DNA of 64,000 nucleotides from Blasia pusilla (taxonomy: Eukaryota; Marchantiophyta; Marchantiopsida; Blasiales), in NCBI GenBank assembly GCA_050084515.1, contig CM114271.1:8122001-8186000 (forward strand), written 5' to 3'. Every line of letters begins with the position of its first letter. Positions within the stretch are counted from its first letter, which is position 1. Shown here piece after piece: positions 20,844-31,384 of the stretch. Below the pieces are notes generated by a model. That model saw only the letters and a program-made list of their open reading frames with translations. It made no database searches and was not told the origin of the DNA. Both the position numbers and the translations under genes were made by a program.

Positions 20844-21560
20844 AAGTTCTGGAGATTTCGAGGTTTGGCTCGACGACATCCGGGACAAGCCAACCAAAAA
20901 CCCAGGATTCAAGACCATGTTCAAGGTTTGCGTCCTCCCTCAGGCAGAGCTTGACGAAGTAGAGGGGAACAAACAAGATCAAGCAAAGAAGAAGCGAGAT
21001 CTACAGGAGCAGACGGCCGATTCTGTTCGACTAAAAGCTGCCCAACGGATGGTCTTCAGGTACCTCGTCTAGTGTAAGAACGCAGGTACGTGGGGAAAAT
21101 TACCGGTAGCCTTGAAATTGTGGGCTTCGCCGGCGGATGCAGAGACATTCTCCATGTAAGACGTGGAGATGGGGCAGCACATGTTCGATTGGGAGGTGGA
21201 GAATTGCCCCATTTGGCTCGACTTAAACGACCCTGAAGACATCACGGATAAGGACCTACGAGTGCTTCATGATGCAGTGGCCTCAGGACAAGACGACATC
21301 CCCAATTTCGTCGGCCAAGACTTCTTCGGAGGAGATGCGTAAGAGCAGGCCCACGAGACAGTGAGTTGGCTTCAAAGGTCCGCACAGCCAAAGACAAATC
21401 CACAGCGGGTCTCAAAGGCAAGGCGAGGGGAGGGAAAAATTCAGAGGCCGAGTCTTCCCAAAGAGAGGCTGAAGATTCAAGGCGGAATCGTCCGGACGAG
21501 CGGGGAGAGATTGTCGGACCAGGTCCTCGGCGAAAAAAACGCCACCAGAATCTGAGGTCA
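20844..21560 (+). pseudogene. Gene M helical region exon, copy B
   Basis: Encodes FEVWLDDIRDKPTKNPGFKT, VCVLPQAELDEVEGNKQDQ and MVFRYLV, then an in-frame TAG at 21070 (Gln codon in A and D) and a second at 21158. The basic tail RRNRPDERGE follows. Equivalent to 58496-59278 in copy D. Confidence 0.55.
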
Positions 21561-21610
21561 TAGAAACCCCCACAAGCCGTCCCCAGGCTAGGGAGAAGCG
21601 GAAGCGAGAG

Positions 21611-22132
21611 GTGCCCGGGTTGTCCCAAGGAGAATACAGCCCATCATCCTTGGGAAGACACAGACAAAAAACGACTCGGACAAGCATCCTCCTTCAATTC
21701 ACTCCTTTACTAGATGAGCTGAAGAGCTTCACTTCTCAAGCGTCGACACCAGCCATCGAAAAATTGACAACGCTGGGACGGAAGCTCCAACAAAACGGGC
21801 ACGCTGCCTGGACGGTGAATGGAGTGGTCGAAGAGGTTGCGGCGGATCTCTTGATCGCCGATCTGCCCTCGGGGTTGCGACTTTGGGGCGAGAATCCGTC
21901 GGACGAGGTACCTGAGTGGAATGTGCCGCTCTCTTATGACCAGATTGCACTTTTGTTCTCCTTTGCATATGCCTATCTGAGTGACAAGGGCTGCTTCTTG
22001 GTGTTGACTGGAGGGAGCGAGGACGAGCTCTTCAACCTCCAGTGCGTCAAGAGGTCGCTAAAGTGGAGGACGGCACAATCGTGGATCATCAAAAACAAGT
22101 ACCCACTCCGATCCGCGACGAGTCAGATTCGG
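21611..22132 (+). CDS. Gene M methyltransferase motif-IV exon, copy B
   Basis: Open across the exon. Order: SPSSLGRHRQKTT, a helical lead, GHAAWTVNGVVEEVAADLL, IADLPSGLRLW in the DPPY position, PEWNVPLSYDQIALLFSF, GCFLVLTGGSEDELF, and QSWIIKNKYPLRSATSQIR before a GTAAGG donor at 22133. The arrangement (motif IV, strand, then Trp-x-x-Lys-Asn) is that of beta-class N6/N4 DNA methyltransferases, in which motif IV precedes motif I. Asp and the third-position Pro of DPPY are kept, the second position and Tyr are not. Confidence 0.68.
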
Positions 22133-22669
22133 GTAAGGCTCAATTCCTGTACTATAGTTTCAATTATATTTTAATTATGTGTATAATGAGAGTCAATCTG
22201 GGTTTTTTTGTCCGTAAGCAACCCGTCGGAAGGCGACGGGTTCTTTGGCTTTAGAGCGACCCATGCTCGGTGCCGAGCAACCCGTCGGTTTCCGACGGGT
22301 TGCATCTTTCCACATACAGGAAAACGCGGTGTACGCAACCCGTCGGAACCCGGCGAGTTGCGCTTGCTTTTGGTTTTTCGGTTGATTTTGGTTTTTGGAT
22401 GCAACCCGCCGATAGCGGCGGGTTGCTCTCAGCAGCATGGGTCGCTCTAGGCCAGCAACCCGTCGCCCTCCGACCGGTTGCTCATGGACAAAATCAACGG
22501 AGCCCAACGGGTTTTTTTCTCCCTGACCAACCCGTCGGAAGGCGACGGGTTGGTCTGGGACAAAACAACCCGTCGGACTCCGACAGGTTGATCCAAAGTC
22601 AGTTATTGAAAATGTTCTCAAGCGACTTCTTTAGTTTTCGACATTGTTTCCAGCGTCTTTGATTCTGAG
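22133..22669. repeat. Palindrome array in M intron 5, copy B
   Basis: About eight palindromes with mixed centres. The one at 22401-22426 has arms GCAACCCGCCG / CGGCGGGTTGC, in which an inner T:A pair is replaced by C:G on both sides. Confidence 0.85.
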
Positions 22670-23289
22670 ATGGACCACTCCTACGCTCATCGCTTCGTTC
22701 GGCCCGAGCATAATTTCCAGGTGTTCAATGAGGGTGGCTCTGGTCCGGAAGATCGATTCAGGATCCTGTGGATCGATGCTCAGATGGGTACAGCTTAGAT
22801 AGTTTGTACAATTCCCCCCCGGGAATTTACATGCAAGACAATACCCCACTTTTGGGAGGAAGGGAAAAGTTGCCAGCCCTAATGCAAATGCTCATCGAGC
22901 TCTGCTCAAGGCCGGGTGACTTGGTGTTCGACTTAGTGGGACTTTCAGGGGCAAGTATCAAAGGCGCCTGGCAGAGTGGCAGGAATATTCTCTGCCTCGA
23001 GGGAAGGCAGGAACAGTTTGACCTTTGCAAGGAGGCAAAGGCAGAATACGAAAGGCTCGTTGGGGCGTACAACTCTCCACCGAAGCCGAGAGCTTCCGTT
23101 CCAGAGCCACCCTTGGTAGTGACTCCATCGTCACTTCCAACGATTCCCAAAATCAGGAGGGCAAGGCCGAAAGTGATTTTGCAAGAGCTCTCGGACGATG
23201 ACGAGTGCATTCAAAGAACTCAACGACCCAGCTTGACTGTAGCGTTTGGAGTAGGGAGTTTTTTTATAATGAGGCAAAAGATTTCATAG
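22670..23289 (+). pseudogene. Gene M methyltransferase motif-I exon, copy B
   Basis: Begins MDHSYAHRFVRPEHNFQVF. An extra stretch of roughly 35 bp after VF, absent from C and D, shifts the frame. From 22768 the frame is open: GIYMQDNTPLLGGREKLPAL, RPGDLVFDLVGLSGAS, WQSGRNILCLEGRQEQFDLC and the Pro-rich tail. The stop found after SDDDE in other copies is lost (TGA to TGC), as is the overlapping GTGAGT. Confidence 0.68.
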
Positions 23290-23429
23290 AATAGATCAAA
23301 TGTACAGTTCCGAGCATTTTTCGGATGATATAAAGCAGAAGATTTTTTCGATCGATGGTGGTGCTTGTAAATGTTTGCTGATCATTTTTTGTCTTTTCGA
23401 ATGTGATCGTCTATGTACTCCACAGACTT

Positions 23430-23600
23430 CTATTTTGCAACCCGTCGGATTTCTCCTGCTTGCAACTTTCACTTTATGACCACTGCAACCCGTCGAGTTT
23501 CTCCTCCTTGCAACTTTTCGCTTTTTGACCACTGCACCCTATTTACCACCTCCAGGAAACCTGTCTAATTCCGACAGGTTGCCTGATCGGACCCTTTCCC
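23430..23600. repeat. Palindromes between M modules 1 and 2, copy B
   Basis: Half-palindromes and one full copy near 23560 (AACCTGTCTAATTCCGACAG), of the GAATC centre class. The preceding 3' flank of module 1 is similar to that of module 2. Confidence 0.6.
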
Positions 23601-23733
23601 TGTTGGTCCAACTTAAGAGGCAGTCTGGCAGGCTTCTTCCCTTGGCACCTTCCCCTCAACTCGTAAAGGCAGGCGTAGGCTTCTTTTCTTCTCTCAAACG
23701 TGTTGGATTCCTTCTACCTGTGCGGTTGCCATA

Positions 23734-24021
23734 ATGGTATTACCGGGGACGGAGCAGATATTGATACTTGATGGGTGTCACATTGCAGAGCGTACAAGGT
23801 ATACTGCCGAGGAAGGCGGTGGGACTCGAGACAGGTTACATGGGACCGTTATGGTGTACCTAGGGGGGGGGCCAAGGCTCTCAAATTCGCCAACATTTTC
23901 GGTCCCCGTCTACAATCGGCCAGAGGAGCCACTTGAATCCCAGGACATTCCTTTGAAATTGTCACCGAGGAGAGTTAGGAGTAAATTTGTAGATGACGAG
24001 GCTGAAGAAATCATAAACTAG
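23734..24021 (+). CDS. Gene M terminal module 2, copy B
   Basis: A 95-codon frame: GTEQILILDGCHIAERTRY, EEGGGTRDRLHGTVMVYLGG, SFTPSVP-like Pro-rich linker and KFVDDEAEEIIN then stop. A run of nine G (about 23867-23875) puts both halves in one frame; copies C and D have eight. Function unknown; the acidic C-terminus resembles that of module 1. Confidence 0.45.
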   Translation: MVLPGTEQILILDGCHIAERTRYTAEEGGGTRDRLHGTVMVYLGGGPRLSNSPTFSVPVYNRPEEPLESQDIPLKLSPRRVRSKFVDDEAEEIIN

Positions 24022-24479
24022 GTGAAATGTACATTTTCGAGGTTCCTTCGGAGGTAATAAAGGACGAGATTTTTTCAACCCATAATGGTGTTTGTAAAAG
24101 TTTGCTGGAGTATGTTTTTGGACTTGTGGATTGTGTTCTTTTAGCTACTCAGAATTACAATTCTGCAACCCGTATGATTCCGACTTTTTGCTTTTTGCCC
24201 ACTGCAACTTTTTAACCATTTCCAGGCAACCTGTCGGATTCCGATAGGTTGGCTGCTTGAGTCATCGGACTCTATCCCGGTGAGACCAACTTCTGGCGCA
24301 TTGTGGCGGGCTTCTTGACTTTTGGCTCGTTCCCCTTCATTCGTCCAACCAGTTGTAGGCTTCTTTTCTTGTCTACGATGTGCAGGATTCCTACTACCTG
24401 TCGGATTGCCATTTCGGATTCCCAACCCGTTAGATCGTCGTGGGTGCAGGGTGGAAGAAAATCACTTCTAAAAATATTT

Positions 24480-24863
24480 CCTCTCTTATGGTGAGCTTTC
24501 TTACGGGTTGGGAGGGGTGCAGCTTCTCGGTTTCTCAGCCTTAGGATCTGATTTGTTCACATTTCAGAAAGTTGGTCTTGAGCAGACACCATTCATAACC
24601 GGCAGAAAGTTGGTTATGGGGCAATTTAGGGGAGGCCATGATGCAGGCAACAATCCCTGCAAAAAGAGATGTACCCATCCGGGTGGTCCTCCAACAAAAA
24701 TACCAAGGGCACTGCTTTTTTGTTGACCGAGACAGGGAATGTTAAGAAACTTAGGCTCACATGGAGAGTGATGGAAAAATGTTTAGGGTGGTCTTATGAT
24801 GTCTCCTTTTTTCTCGCCCCCAGGAAAGAGGAGGTTTTTTTAGGGCCAAATTTGGACCACTAA
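24480..24863 (+). pseudogene. Gene M terminal module 3, copy B
   Basis: Encodes FLTGWEGCSF, LFTFQKVGLEQTPFITGRKL and, after a frameshift, TETGNVKKLRLTWRVMEKCL, SYDVSFFLAPRKEEVFLGPN and a stop at 24863. Conserved in A, C and D. No known domain. Confidence 0.45.
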
Positions 24864-24954
24864 ATACTCTCTTCTAAAGATTTCCTGAATTTTAAAGCAA
24901 ACAAAAATTTCAAATATGTCAAAAAGTTTTGAAGAGAGGAGGCGGATTTGGCCT

Positions 24955-25024
24955 TTTTTTTTTAAGAGAGACTCTCCTCTCTTCCTCTCCTCTCTTACTC
25001 TCTCCTGTCAAAATACCTGCCCCC
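24955..25024. repeat. Left terminal repeat of copy B (inverted)
   Basis: Polypyrimidine tract followed by CCTGTCAAAATACCTGCCCCC, the inverse of the GGGGGC...polypurine start of the other copies (with CAGGTATTTTG in place of CTGGTATTCTG). Confidence 0.8.
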
Positions 25025-25330
25025 AGAACTGCACCATATATTAGGCCGGATAAGTTCCAGCCTTCTTCTAGGATCCTTTTGGGCCGCCAAGTGTACCTTT
25101 AATTCAGCCATTTGCTTCGTCAATTCACTGATGGTGGACTTCTCCCCATATTCTTGGTCTTGCGGGCGGGGCTCATGGACTTGAGGCTCTCCGTCTTCAC
25201 ACTCTTGTCCTTATGTCCTTTCGTTGAGGACAAAGATCATTTTGGGCATCTTGCCCTCTTCTTGCTTTTGCCCTTGGAGTCTTCCTCAGACTCTGAGTCT
25301 TCGCTAGACTTGAGCATTCACGGACAATAT
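25025..25330 (-). pseudogene. Gypsy gag fragment, upstream half
   Basis: On the minus strand it encodes a Ser/Glu/Lys-rich stretch, then QMAELKVHLAAQKDPRRR and RPNIWCSS, ending within the first zinc knuckle where the element begins. It matches 49221-49330 of the gypsy at 45-50 kb. The other half of the same gag is at 14533-14745 on the opposite strand. Confidence 0.8.
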
Positions 25331-25389
25331 TTGGTGTAATTTGCATACATTTTACTTTGTTGTACAAAATTTTGATTGGGTTATTGACA

Positions 25390-27698
25390 TGCCACCGAGT
25401 GACAGTGTCGAGGAATGTAGAGGAGTTGTTGGGCCCATTTGAAGGAGTAGTAGTTCTAGGAAGAAGCAAGCTGATTTGAGGGATTCTTTCACCATCTTAG
25501 GAATAAAAGTTGCGAATGACATGTGGGCAAAGTGTTTCTATGAATGTGGAGTACCATTCAACATAGTACCGTAAGATGCTTTCAAAGAAGCAATGTTGGC
25601 AACAACAAAGGTGAAGGGTTACTCAGATCCTAGTTACAATTCGTTGCGCACCACCCTACTTGAGAAACATATGTGGAAGGTGAAGGAAAAGGTGGATGGC
25701 ATATTGGAAAATTTGCGTTTGGGGGCCACGATCATAACGGATTCTTGAACCAATATGAGGAGCGAGTCTTTAGTGAACATAATGGTCTCCTGTCCACAAG
25801 ACGAGGTCATGACTGAGTCGGTAGATACCAAAGGGGAATCCCAAATGGCCGAATGGTTGGCACGTCACATAGAGAGGACTATCATGCGCATCGGTCCAAA
25901 GAATGTGTTGCAACTTATGACAAAAAATGCTAGCAATGAGCGAGCAGCAGGGAAACTTATCAAAGCAAAGTTCCCTCATGTTCTTTGGGGTGGATGCGTA
26001 TCACATTCTCTTGATCTAGTCTGCGAAGAATGGGGTAAATGGCCTTGGGTGGACAAGCTTTTTGCACAAGCTTGTGAGATGGTAGTATTTGTGAAGACTA
26101 GAACTTGGGTGATGGCCAAATTTATGGAAACCAATCCAATGAAGAGACGATTTTTGCTTCTTGCAAATACACGCTTTGCAAAATTTTTTATCATGTTGGG
26201 ATGCATCTTAGAATTGAGGGAGGCGTTCTACACCATGGTTGCCACCAATGCTTTTAGGGAGTATTTCAATGGCAGGGATGCGAGGCAAAGGGAGAAGGCA
26301 CAAGAGATTGAGACTACTCTCGCCAATCACGATTTTTGGATGGAGGGTGAAGAGTTGTTTGCTGCGGCTCAACCAACTATTATTTTGTTGAGAGAGTGTG
26401 ATGGTCATAAAGCAATGATTGGGCATATTTATCGCCGTATTTTTTAATGATGGAAGAGACTCGTTCTTTTCCTGTAACTCCATGGCCCAGTGTGGGCAGA
26501 AGGCATCACCATTATTTTGTCACAATTTCTAGAGCTATAGAGATGGTCAATGTTATTTCTAGGCGGTGGGCACTTATCCACAACAAGTTACATGCAATAG
26601 CCTACATTCTCGCCCCTTAAAATCTTCTTGATAGTGTTGAAGACGTCACTTCAAATGCTAAGTGCATGAGAGATTTCAAACAATATCTGAAACTTTATGC
26701 AATAGGAGTGCATGGCCTCAATGTAACTAAGGCTAGTTCTTATGTGACAACTTGCTTGCGAGAGTTGGGCAATATTGTGAACCATCAGGAAATATTTGTG
26801 GATGAATTTGGTAGGGAAGTTTTTTATTCTCTTATTCCCTTTGATTGATGGAGCATGCATAGTCAAGGTGCACCAATATTGCGCTCTATGACTATGTCCA
26901 TATTAGCACAAGTGGTTTCATCTTCTTCAGTGGAGAGAAATTGGAGTAGTTATGGTTCCATCCACAATAAGGACAAGAATAAATTGACCAAAGAGCGTGC
27001 CAGGGATTTGGTTTACATCTACACAAACTCAAGATTTGGAGATAAGGGTGTTTCTCGAAAATCAAGACAAGCGCTCTTATACGAGCAATACTTTTCAGAA
27101 TGGGATGGACAAGAACAAGCTAGAAGGGTTGTAGAAGATGGCAGTGAATCTATCTTGCATGCAAGAAACCGTGATAGTAATCATGAAGATAACCTTGACT
27201 TGCAAGATAAGGACCTAGAGGAGGTGGATGTGATATGTGGAATTCATGGCATCGAAGGAAGAGAGGATACTCATATTGGCAACACTAAAATTTTTGATTC
27301 CGAGGGGCTTGGAAGAGAAGAAGATGACGTTGAAATGGAACATTGGATTTGAGAGCACCAAGAAGAGCAACAACAGAGGACTTCAAGCAAAGCCAATCTG
27401 CCCAACACTTCTCCTAACACGACTTATGATCCTCAGATTTTTGCACCAATAGGAGTTCAGAATTATTCCACCGAGTCTAGTGAACCTTTATGGGATACTC
27501 CTCCACAATCTTTGAGCGCTAAAATGGTGGACTTAGTTGATGAGCCTAATAATAATGATGTTCTCATATCTATGGTTCCAAACTCTCAACCCATCAATCA
27601 TGGCATGGATAGTTCATACATTTCCTCCGATGATGAAACAATTACAATAGGAACTCATCGTCGATCCACCCGACTTCAAACTATTGAGCCGCCAAATT
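25390..27698 (+). pseudogene. hAT (Ac-like) transposase relic
   Basis: Reads from a likely ATG at 25390 (MPPSDS). The DUF659-type core has AKCFYECGVPFNIV, ITDS followed by a stop and TNMRSESL (the usual TDSWTN with Trp changed to TGA at 25746), LMTKNASNERAAGKL and WGGCVSHSLDL. A C-terminal hATC dimerisation segment is SSSSVERNWSSYGSIHNKDK and DLVYIYTNSRF at about 26920-27040. A second stop (TAA, 25572), frame changes near 26447 and lack of a BED finger show it is dead. The last codons are replaced by the repeat inserted at 27699. Confidence 0.9.
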
Positions 27699-28118
27699 GT
27701 TGGATTGTCAATATCCACTTCTCTGAGCACCATTAATCTGATCGGCCCCCTTGTATGAGGACAAGCCTAGATTGATGGTTCCGACTTAGACGTCGAAGGA
27801 GTCATAGTAATATGACGTAGGTGGTTTCAGGAATAGCGTTACTAGGATTATCTAACCCTAGATTGCATCAGGGTGCGGCGCACCTTGATGCAATTTTTTT
27901 ATTAATAGAAACGAAGAAAAATAGGTTAAAAAAACCCTAGTTTCTCGAGTAGTGAAATAGTCGGAAGCCGCAGCGGTAGCGCATTCTCGTATGTCGAGTT
28001 ATCTCCATGTTTAGGTTCCATCGAAGCTCTTGTGTGAGCGCACGGACGGACTAGGCCACTTTGTATCTCTAAGTTTTGTAAAGATTTCAGTGATTTCGTC
28101 ACTTTCTGTTTACTCACA
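27699..28118. mobile_element. Short retroposon-like repeat, first copy
   Basis: About 420 bp, flanked by the direct repeat CAAATT (27693-27698 and 28119-28124), inserted in the hAT 3' end. A second copy (36378-36823) lies in the T intron of copy C with flanking GAGAA. Both copies start near TTGGATT and end CTCACA. Here the internal hairpin is truncated: a full left arm ending GCATCAGGGTGC faces only about 15 nt of right arm. No coding capacity. Confidence 0.7.
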
Positions 28119-28124
28119 CAAATT

Positions 28125-28309
28125 ACTGCTTACATCTTAATCCACCAGACCCAACCATAGACCTAGACTAGAGGAGTAATAACAAAATTTAGTGAGATGG
28201 ATTAGTTGATATTTGTAGCAAACTTGTATTGTGTTGACTATTGTAATAATGTCATTTTTATGACATTCCTTTTTATATACTTCTCGCTAATAAAGCATTT
28301 ATTTTTACA
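28125..28309. other. Unassigned AT-rich spacer
   Basis: Remnant downstream of the hAT element. No gene or repeat recognised. Confidence 0.3.
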
Positions 28310-28907
28310 TTGAAGGTGAAATTGGTAAGTGTGATTTTTTAGCTCGTGGTCACAACTCCATTTTGCTCAAAAATTTGCAAGAATGCTACAAACGCAACTT
28401 GGGAAAGTTGGACATGATGAAAAATGAAAAAACCTTCTTTCCATTGAAGGTTTAATGGTTCGGGGCCAAAAGGTACATATTTATGAGGTTTACCTCACAA
28501 CTCCATTTTGGTTGAAACTTGGCAAGAGTGGAATAGGAACCTTGGAAACCATGTAGAAAAACTTTCACCTCAAGATGGGAAAGTAAGACAAGGTGAAAAA
28601 TGAAAAAACCTTATTTTGATAGAAGGTCTGATGGTTCGGGTCCAAAAAGGAGTTAAAAAGTTTTGAGCTTTTGCTCACACCTTCATTTTGCCTAAAACTT
28701 GGCAAGTGCTAGGGTCACCTTGGGGACCATGTTGGCCAAATTTCAGCTCAAGATGACAAATTTGGACAAGATGAAAAATAGAAAAACCTTATTTTTATTG
28801 AAGGTCTAATAATTCGGGTCCAAAAATGAGTTAGAAATTTTTTAGCTTTTGCTCACAAATTCATTTTTCCTGAAACTTGGCAAGAGTGCTAGGGTCACCT
28901 TGGGGAC
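28310..28907. repeat. ~178-bp satellite, left part
   Basis: Tandem monomers registered by the phrase GGTTCGGGTCCAAAA at 28457, 28633 and 28811 (spacing 176 and 178 bp). The array continues at 39031 after copy C. Monomers differ by about 10-20 percent by eye. Confidence 0.85.
28898..28907. repeat. Target site duplication, left
   Basis: CCTTGGGGAC, repeated at 39031-39040. Joining the flanks restores a continuous satellite monomer. Confidence 0.85.
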
Positions 28908-29089
28908 GGGGGCTGGTATTCTGGCAGGAGAGAGTAAGAGAGGAGAGGAAGAGAGGAAGAGAGGAAGAGAGGAGAGTCTCTCTTAAAAAAAAAGGGCCAA
29001 ATCCGCCTCCTCTCTTCAAAACTTTTTGACATATTTGAAATTTTTGTTCGCTTTCAAATTCAGGAAATCTTTAGAAGAGAGTAGGTAGT

Positions 29090-29530
29090 GGTCCACATTT
29101 GGCCCTAAGAAAACCTCCTTTTTCCTGGGGGAAAAAAAAAAGTAGACATCATAAGACCACTACAAACATTTTTCCATCACTCTCCATGTGAGCCTAAGTT
29201 TCTTAACATTACCTGTCTCGGTCTACAAAAAGCAGTGCCCATGGGTATTTTTGTTGGAGGACCACCCGGATGCCAACCTCTCTTTTGCGAGGATTGTTGC
29301 TGCATCATGGCCTCCTGATTGCCCCATAACCAACTTTCTGTTGGTTACTAATGGTGTCTGCTCAAGACCAACTTTGTGAAATGTGAACACATGAGAGGAT
29401 AATTGAACCAAAAGATTGTTAGCTGTCTGGAGTAAAGAGGAACTGATGTCCCTTCATTCAGATCCTAAAGCTAAGAAACCGAGAAGCTGCACCCCTCCCA
29501 ACCCGTAAGAAAGCTCACCATAAGAAAGGA
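29090..29530 (-). pseudogene. Gene M terminal module 3, copy C
   Basis: Contains FTFHKVGLEQTPLVTNRKL and the frameshifted remainder of the module. The terminal stop region carries small changes. See the copy B entry for the motif order. Confidence 0.4.
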
Positions 29531-29998
29531 AAAGATTTTTAGAAGTGATTTTCTTCCACCCTGCACCCACGAAAATCTAACAGGTTGGGAATCCGAAATG
29601 GAAATCCGACAGGTAGTAGGAATCCTGCACATCTTAGACAAGAAAAGAAGCCTACAATTGGTTTGACAAATGTAGGGGAACGAGCCAAAATTTAAGAAGC
29701 CCGCCACAGTGCCTCAGAAGTTGGTCTCACAGGGAAAGAGTCCAATCACTCAAGCAGTCAACGTGTCGGAATCCGACAGGTTGCTTGGAAATGGTTAAAA
29801 GGTTGCAGTGGGCAAAAAGCAAAAATTTGCAACCCGTCGGAATCATACGGGTTGCAAAATTGTAATTCTGAGTAGCTAAAAGAACACAATCCACAAGTCC
29901 AAAAAAATATTCCAGCAAACTTTTACAAACACCATTATGGGTTGAAAAAATCTCGTCCTTTATTACCTCCGAAGGAACCTCGGAAATGTACATTTGAC

Positions 29999-30319
29999 CT
30001 AGTCTATGATTTCTTCGGCCTCGTCATCTACAAATTTATTCCTAACTCTCCTCGGTGACAGTACAAAAGGAATGTCCTGGGATACAAGTGGCTCCTCTGG
30101 CCGATTGTAGATGGGGATCGAAAATGTTGGCGAATTCGAGAGCCTTGGCCCCCCCCTAGGTACGCCATAACGGTCCCATGTAACCTGATTTGAGTCCCAC
30201 CGCCTTCCTTGGCAGTATACCTTGTACGCTCTGCAATGTGACACCCATCCAGTATCAATATGTGCTCCGTCCTTGGTAAGACCATTATGGCAATCGCACA
30301 AGTAGTAGGAATCCAACAC
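29999..30319 (-). CDS. Gene M terminal module 2, copy C
   Basis: A 106-codon open frame ending FVDDEAEEIID. With eight G in the run, the acidic C-terminus joins upstream to WVSHCRAYKVYCQGRRWD instead of to the GTEQILILDGCH frame, which is also open (30028-30285). Two overlapping open frames across the same block make the true coding frame uncertain. Confidence 0.4.
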   Translation of the reverse strand: MLDSYYLCDCHNGLTKDGAHIDTGWVSHCRAYKVYCQGRRWDSNQVTWDRYGVPRGGPRLSNSPTFSIPIYNRPEEPLVSQDIPFVLSPRRVRNKFVDDEAEEIID

Positions 30320-30436
30320 GTCTGAGAGAAGAAAAGAAGCCTACGGCTGCCTTTACGAGTTGAGGGGAAGCTGCCAAGGGAAGAAGCCAGCCAGATTGCC
30401 CCTTAAGTTGGACCAATAGGGAAAGAGTCTGATCAG

Positions 30437-30463
30437 GCAACCTGTCGGAATCCGACAGGTTGC
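30437..30463. repeat. Perfect variant palindrome
   Basis: Arms GCAACCTGTCGGA and TCCGACAGGTTGC around a single A. Compared with the common type, one C-to-T change in the left arm is matched by G-to-A in the right. Confidence 0.9.
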
Positions 30464-30763
30464 GTGGAAGTGGTAAAAAGGTAGTATCGTCAAAAAGTGA
30501 AAAGTTGCAAGCAGGAGAAATCCGACGGGTTGCAAAATAGAAGTCCGCGGAGTACATAGACGATCACATTCGAAAAGACATAAAAAATGTTCAGCAAAAT
30601 TTTACAACCACCACCATCGTTCGAAAAAATCATCGCCTTTATATCATCCGAAAAAAGCTCGGAACTGTACATTTGATCTATTCTATGAAATCTTTTGCCT
30701 CATCATCAAATAACTCCCTACTCCAAACGCTGCAGTCAAGCTGGGTCCTTGAGTTCTTTGAAC

Positions 30764-31276
30764 TCACTCGTTATCGTCCGAGAGCTCTTGCAATATTACT
30801 TTTGGCCTTGCCCTCCCGATTTTCGGAATCGTTGGATGTGACGATGGAGTCACTACCAATGGTGGGTCTGGAACCGGAGCTCTCGGCTTCGGTGGAGAGT
30901 TGTATGCCCCAACGAGCCTTTTGTATTCTACCTTTGCCTCCTTGCAAATATCAAACAATTCTTGCCTTCCCTCGAGGCAGAGAATGTTCCTGCCACTCTG
31001 CCATGCGCCTTTGATACTTGCCACTGAAAGTCCCACTAAGTCGAACACCAAGTCACCCGGCCTTGAGCAGAGCTCGATGAGCGTTTGCATCAGGGCTGGT
31101 GACTTTTTTCTTCCTCCCATAAGTGGGGTACCGTCTTGCATGTAAATTCCGAGGGGGGGATTGTACAAACTATCTAAGCTGTACCCATCTGAGCATGGAT
31201 CCACATGATCCCAGATCTTGAACACCTGGAAATTGTGCTCGGGCCGAACGAAGTAGTAAACGTAGGAGTGGTCCAT
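30764..31276 (-). CDS. Gene M methyltransferase motif-I exon, copy C
   Basis: Best-preserved copy: 170 codons, open. It starts at the acceptor CTTTACAG before ATGGACCAC, then VRPEHNFQVFKIWDHVDPC, SLYNPPLGIYMQDGTPLMGG, ALMQTLIELCSRPGDLVFDL, VGLSVASIKGAWQSGRNILC, LEGRQELFDICKEA, and a Pro-rich tail to LQELSDDNE. The sequence pGDLVFDLVGLSxAS corresponds to motif I (VLDPFxGSGT), and SGRNILCLEG to the following GRxxIGIE strand of beta-class N6/N4 methyltransferases. Phe-x-Gly is replaced by Val-Gly-Leu. It is directly followed by a GTGAGT. In this copy the motif-IV exon is deleted, so no complete methyltransferase domain could be made. Confidence 0.72.
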   Translation of the reverse strand: MDHSYVYYFVRPEHNFQVFKIWDHVDPCSDGYSLDSLYNPPLGIYMQDGTPLMGGRKKSPALMQTLIELCSRPGDLVFDLVGLSVASIKGAWQSGRNILCLEGRQELFDICKEAKVEYKRLVGAYNSPPKPRAPVPDPPLVVTPSSHPTIPKIGRARPKVILQELSDDNE

Positions 31277-31384
31277 CTGTAAAGAAGCACGTTGGAAACA
31301 ATGTCAGCAACCTGGCATAATGTGTAACACGTCATCAAAGAAGTCGGCTTGACCCTAAAGAAATTTTTTCCATTACTAACTTTG

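Larger units (their letters stand above)
15427..25024 (-). mobile_element. MULE-family two-gene transposon, copy B
   Basis: Inverted relative to A, C and D. The left terminal repeat is at 25024 (reading minus), gene M runs on the plus strand from 18370 to 24863, and gene T on the minus strand from 17049. Gene T stops at the end of exon 1; the SWIM-bearing exon and right terminal repeat are missing. It keeps the complete two-way promoter with its palindrome array. Confidence 0.85.

Noticed and set aside
23206-23242. A ~36-nt mini-intron between SDDDE and the module 1 flank (GTGAGT...TGCAG in other copies)
   Set aside because: Far too short for plant splicing and lost in copy B. Left as a possible donor only.
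27960-28030. tRNA-like A and B boxes in the short repeat (AGCCGCAGCGGTAG, GGTTCCATCGAAGC)
   Set aside because: The B-box match is poor and the position is in the 3' third, not at the 5' end as in SINEs. No cloverleaf could be drawn.
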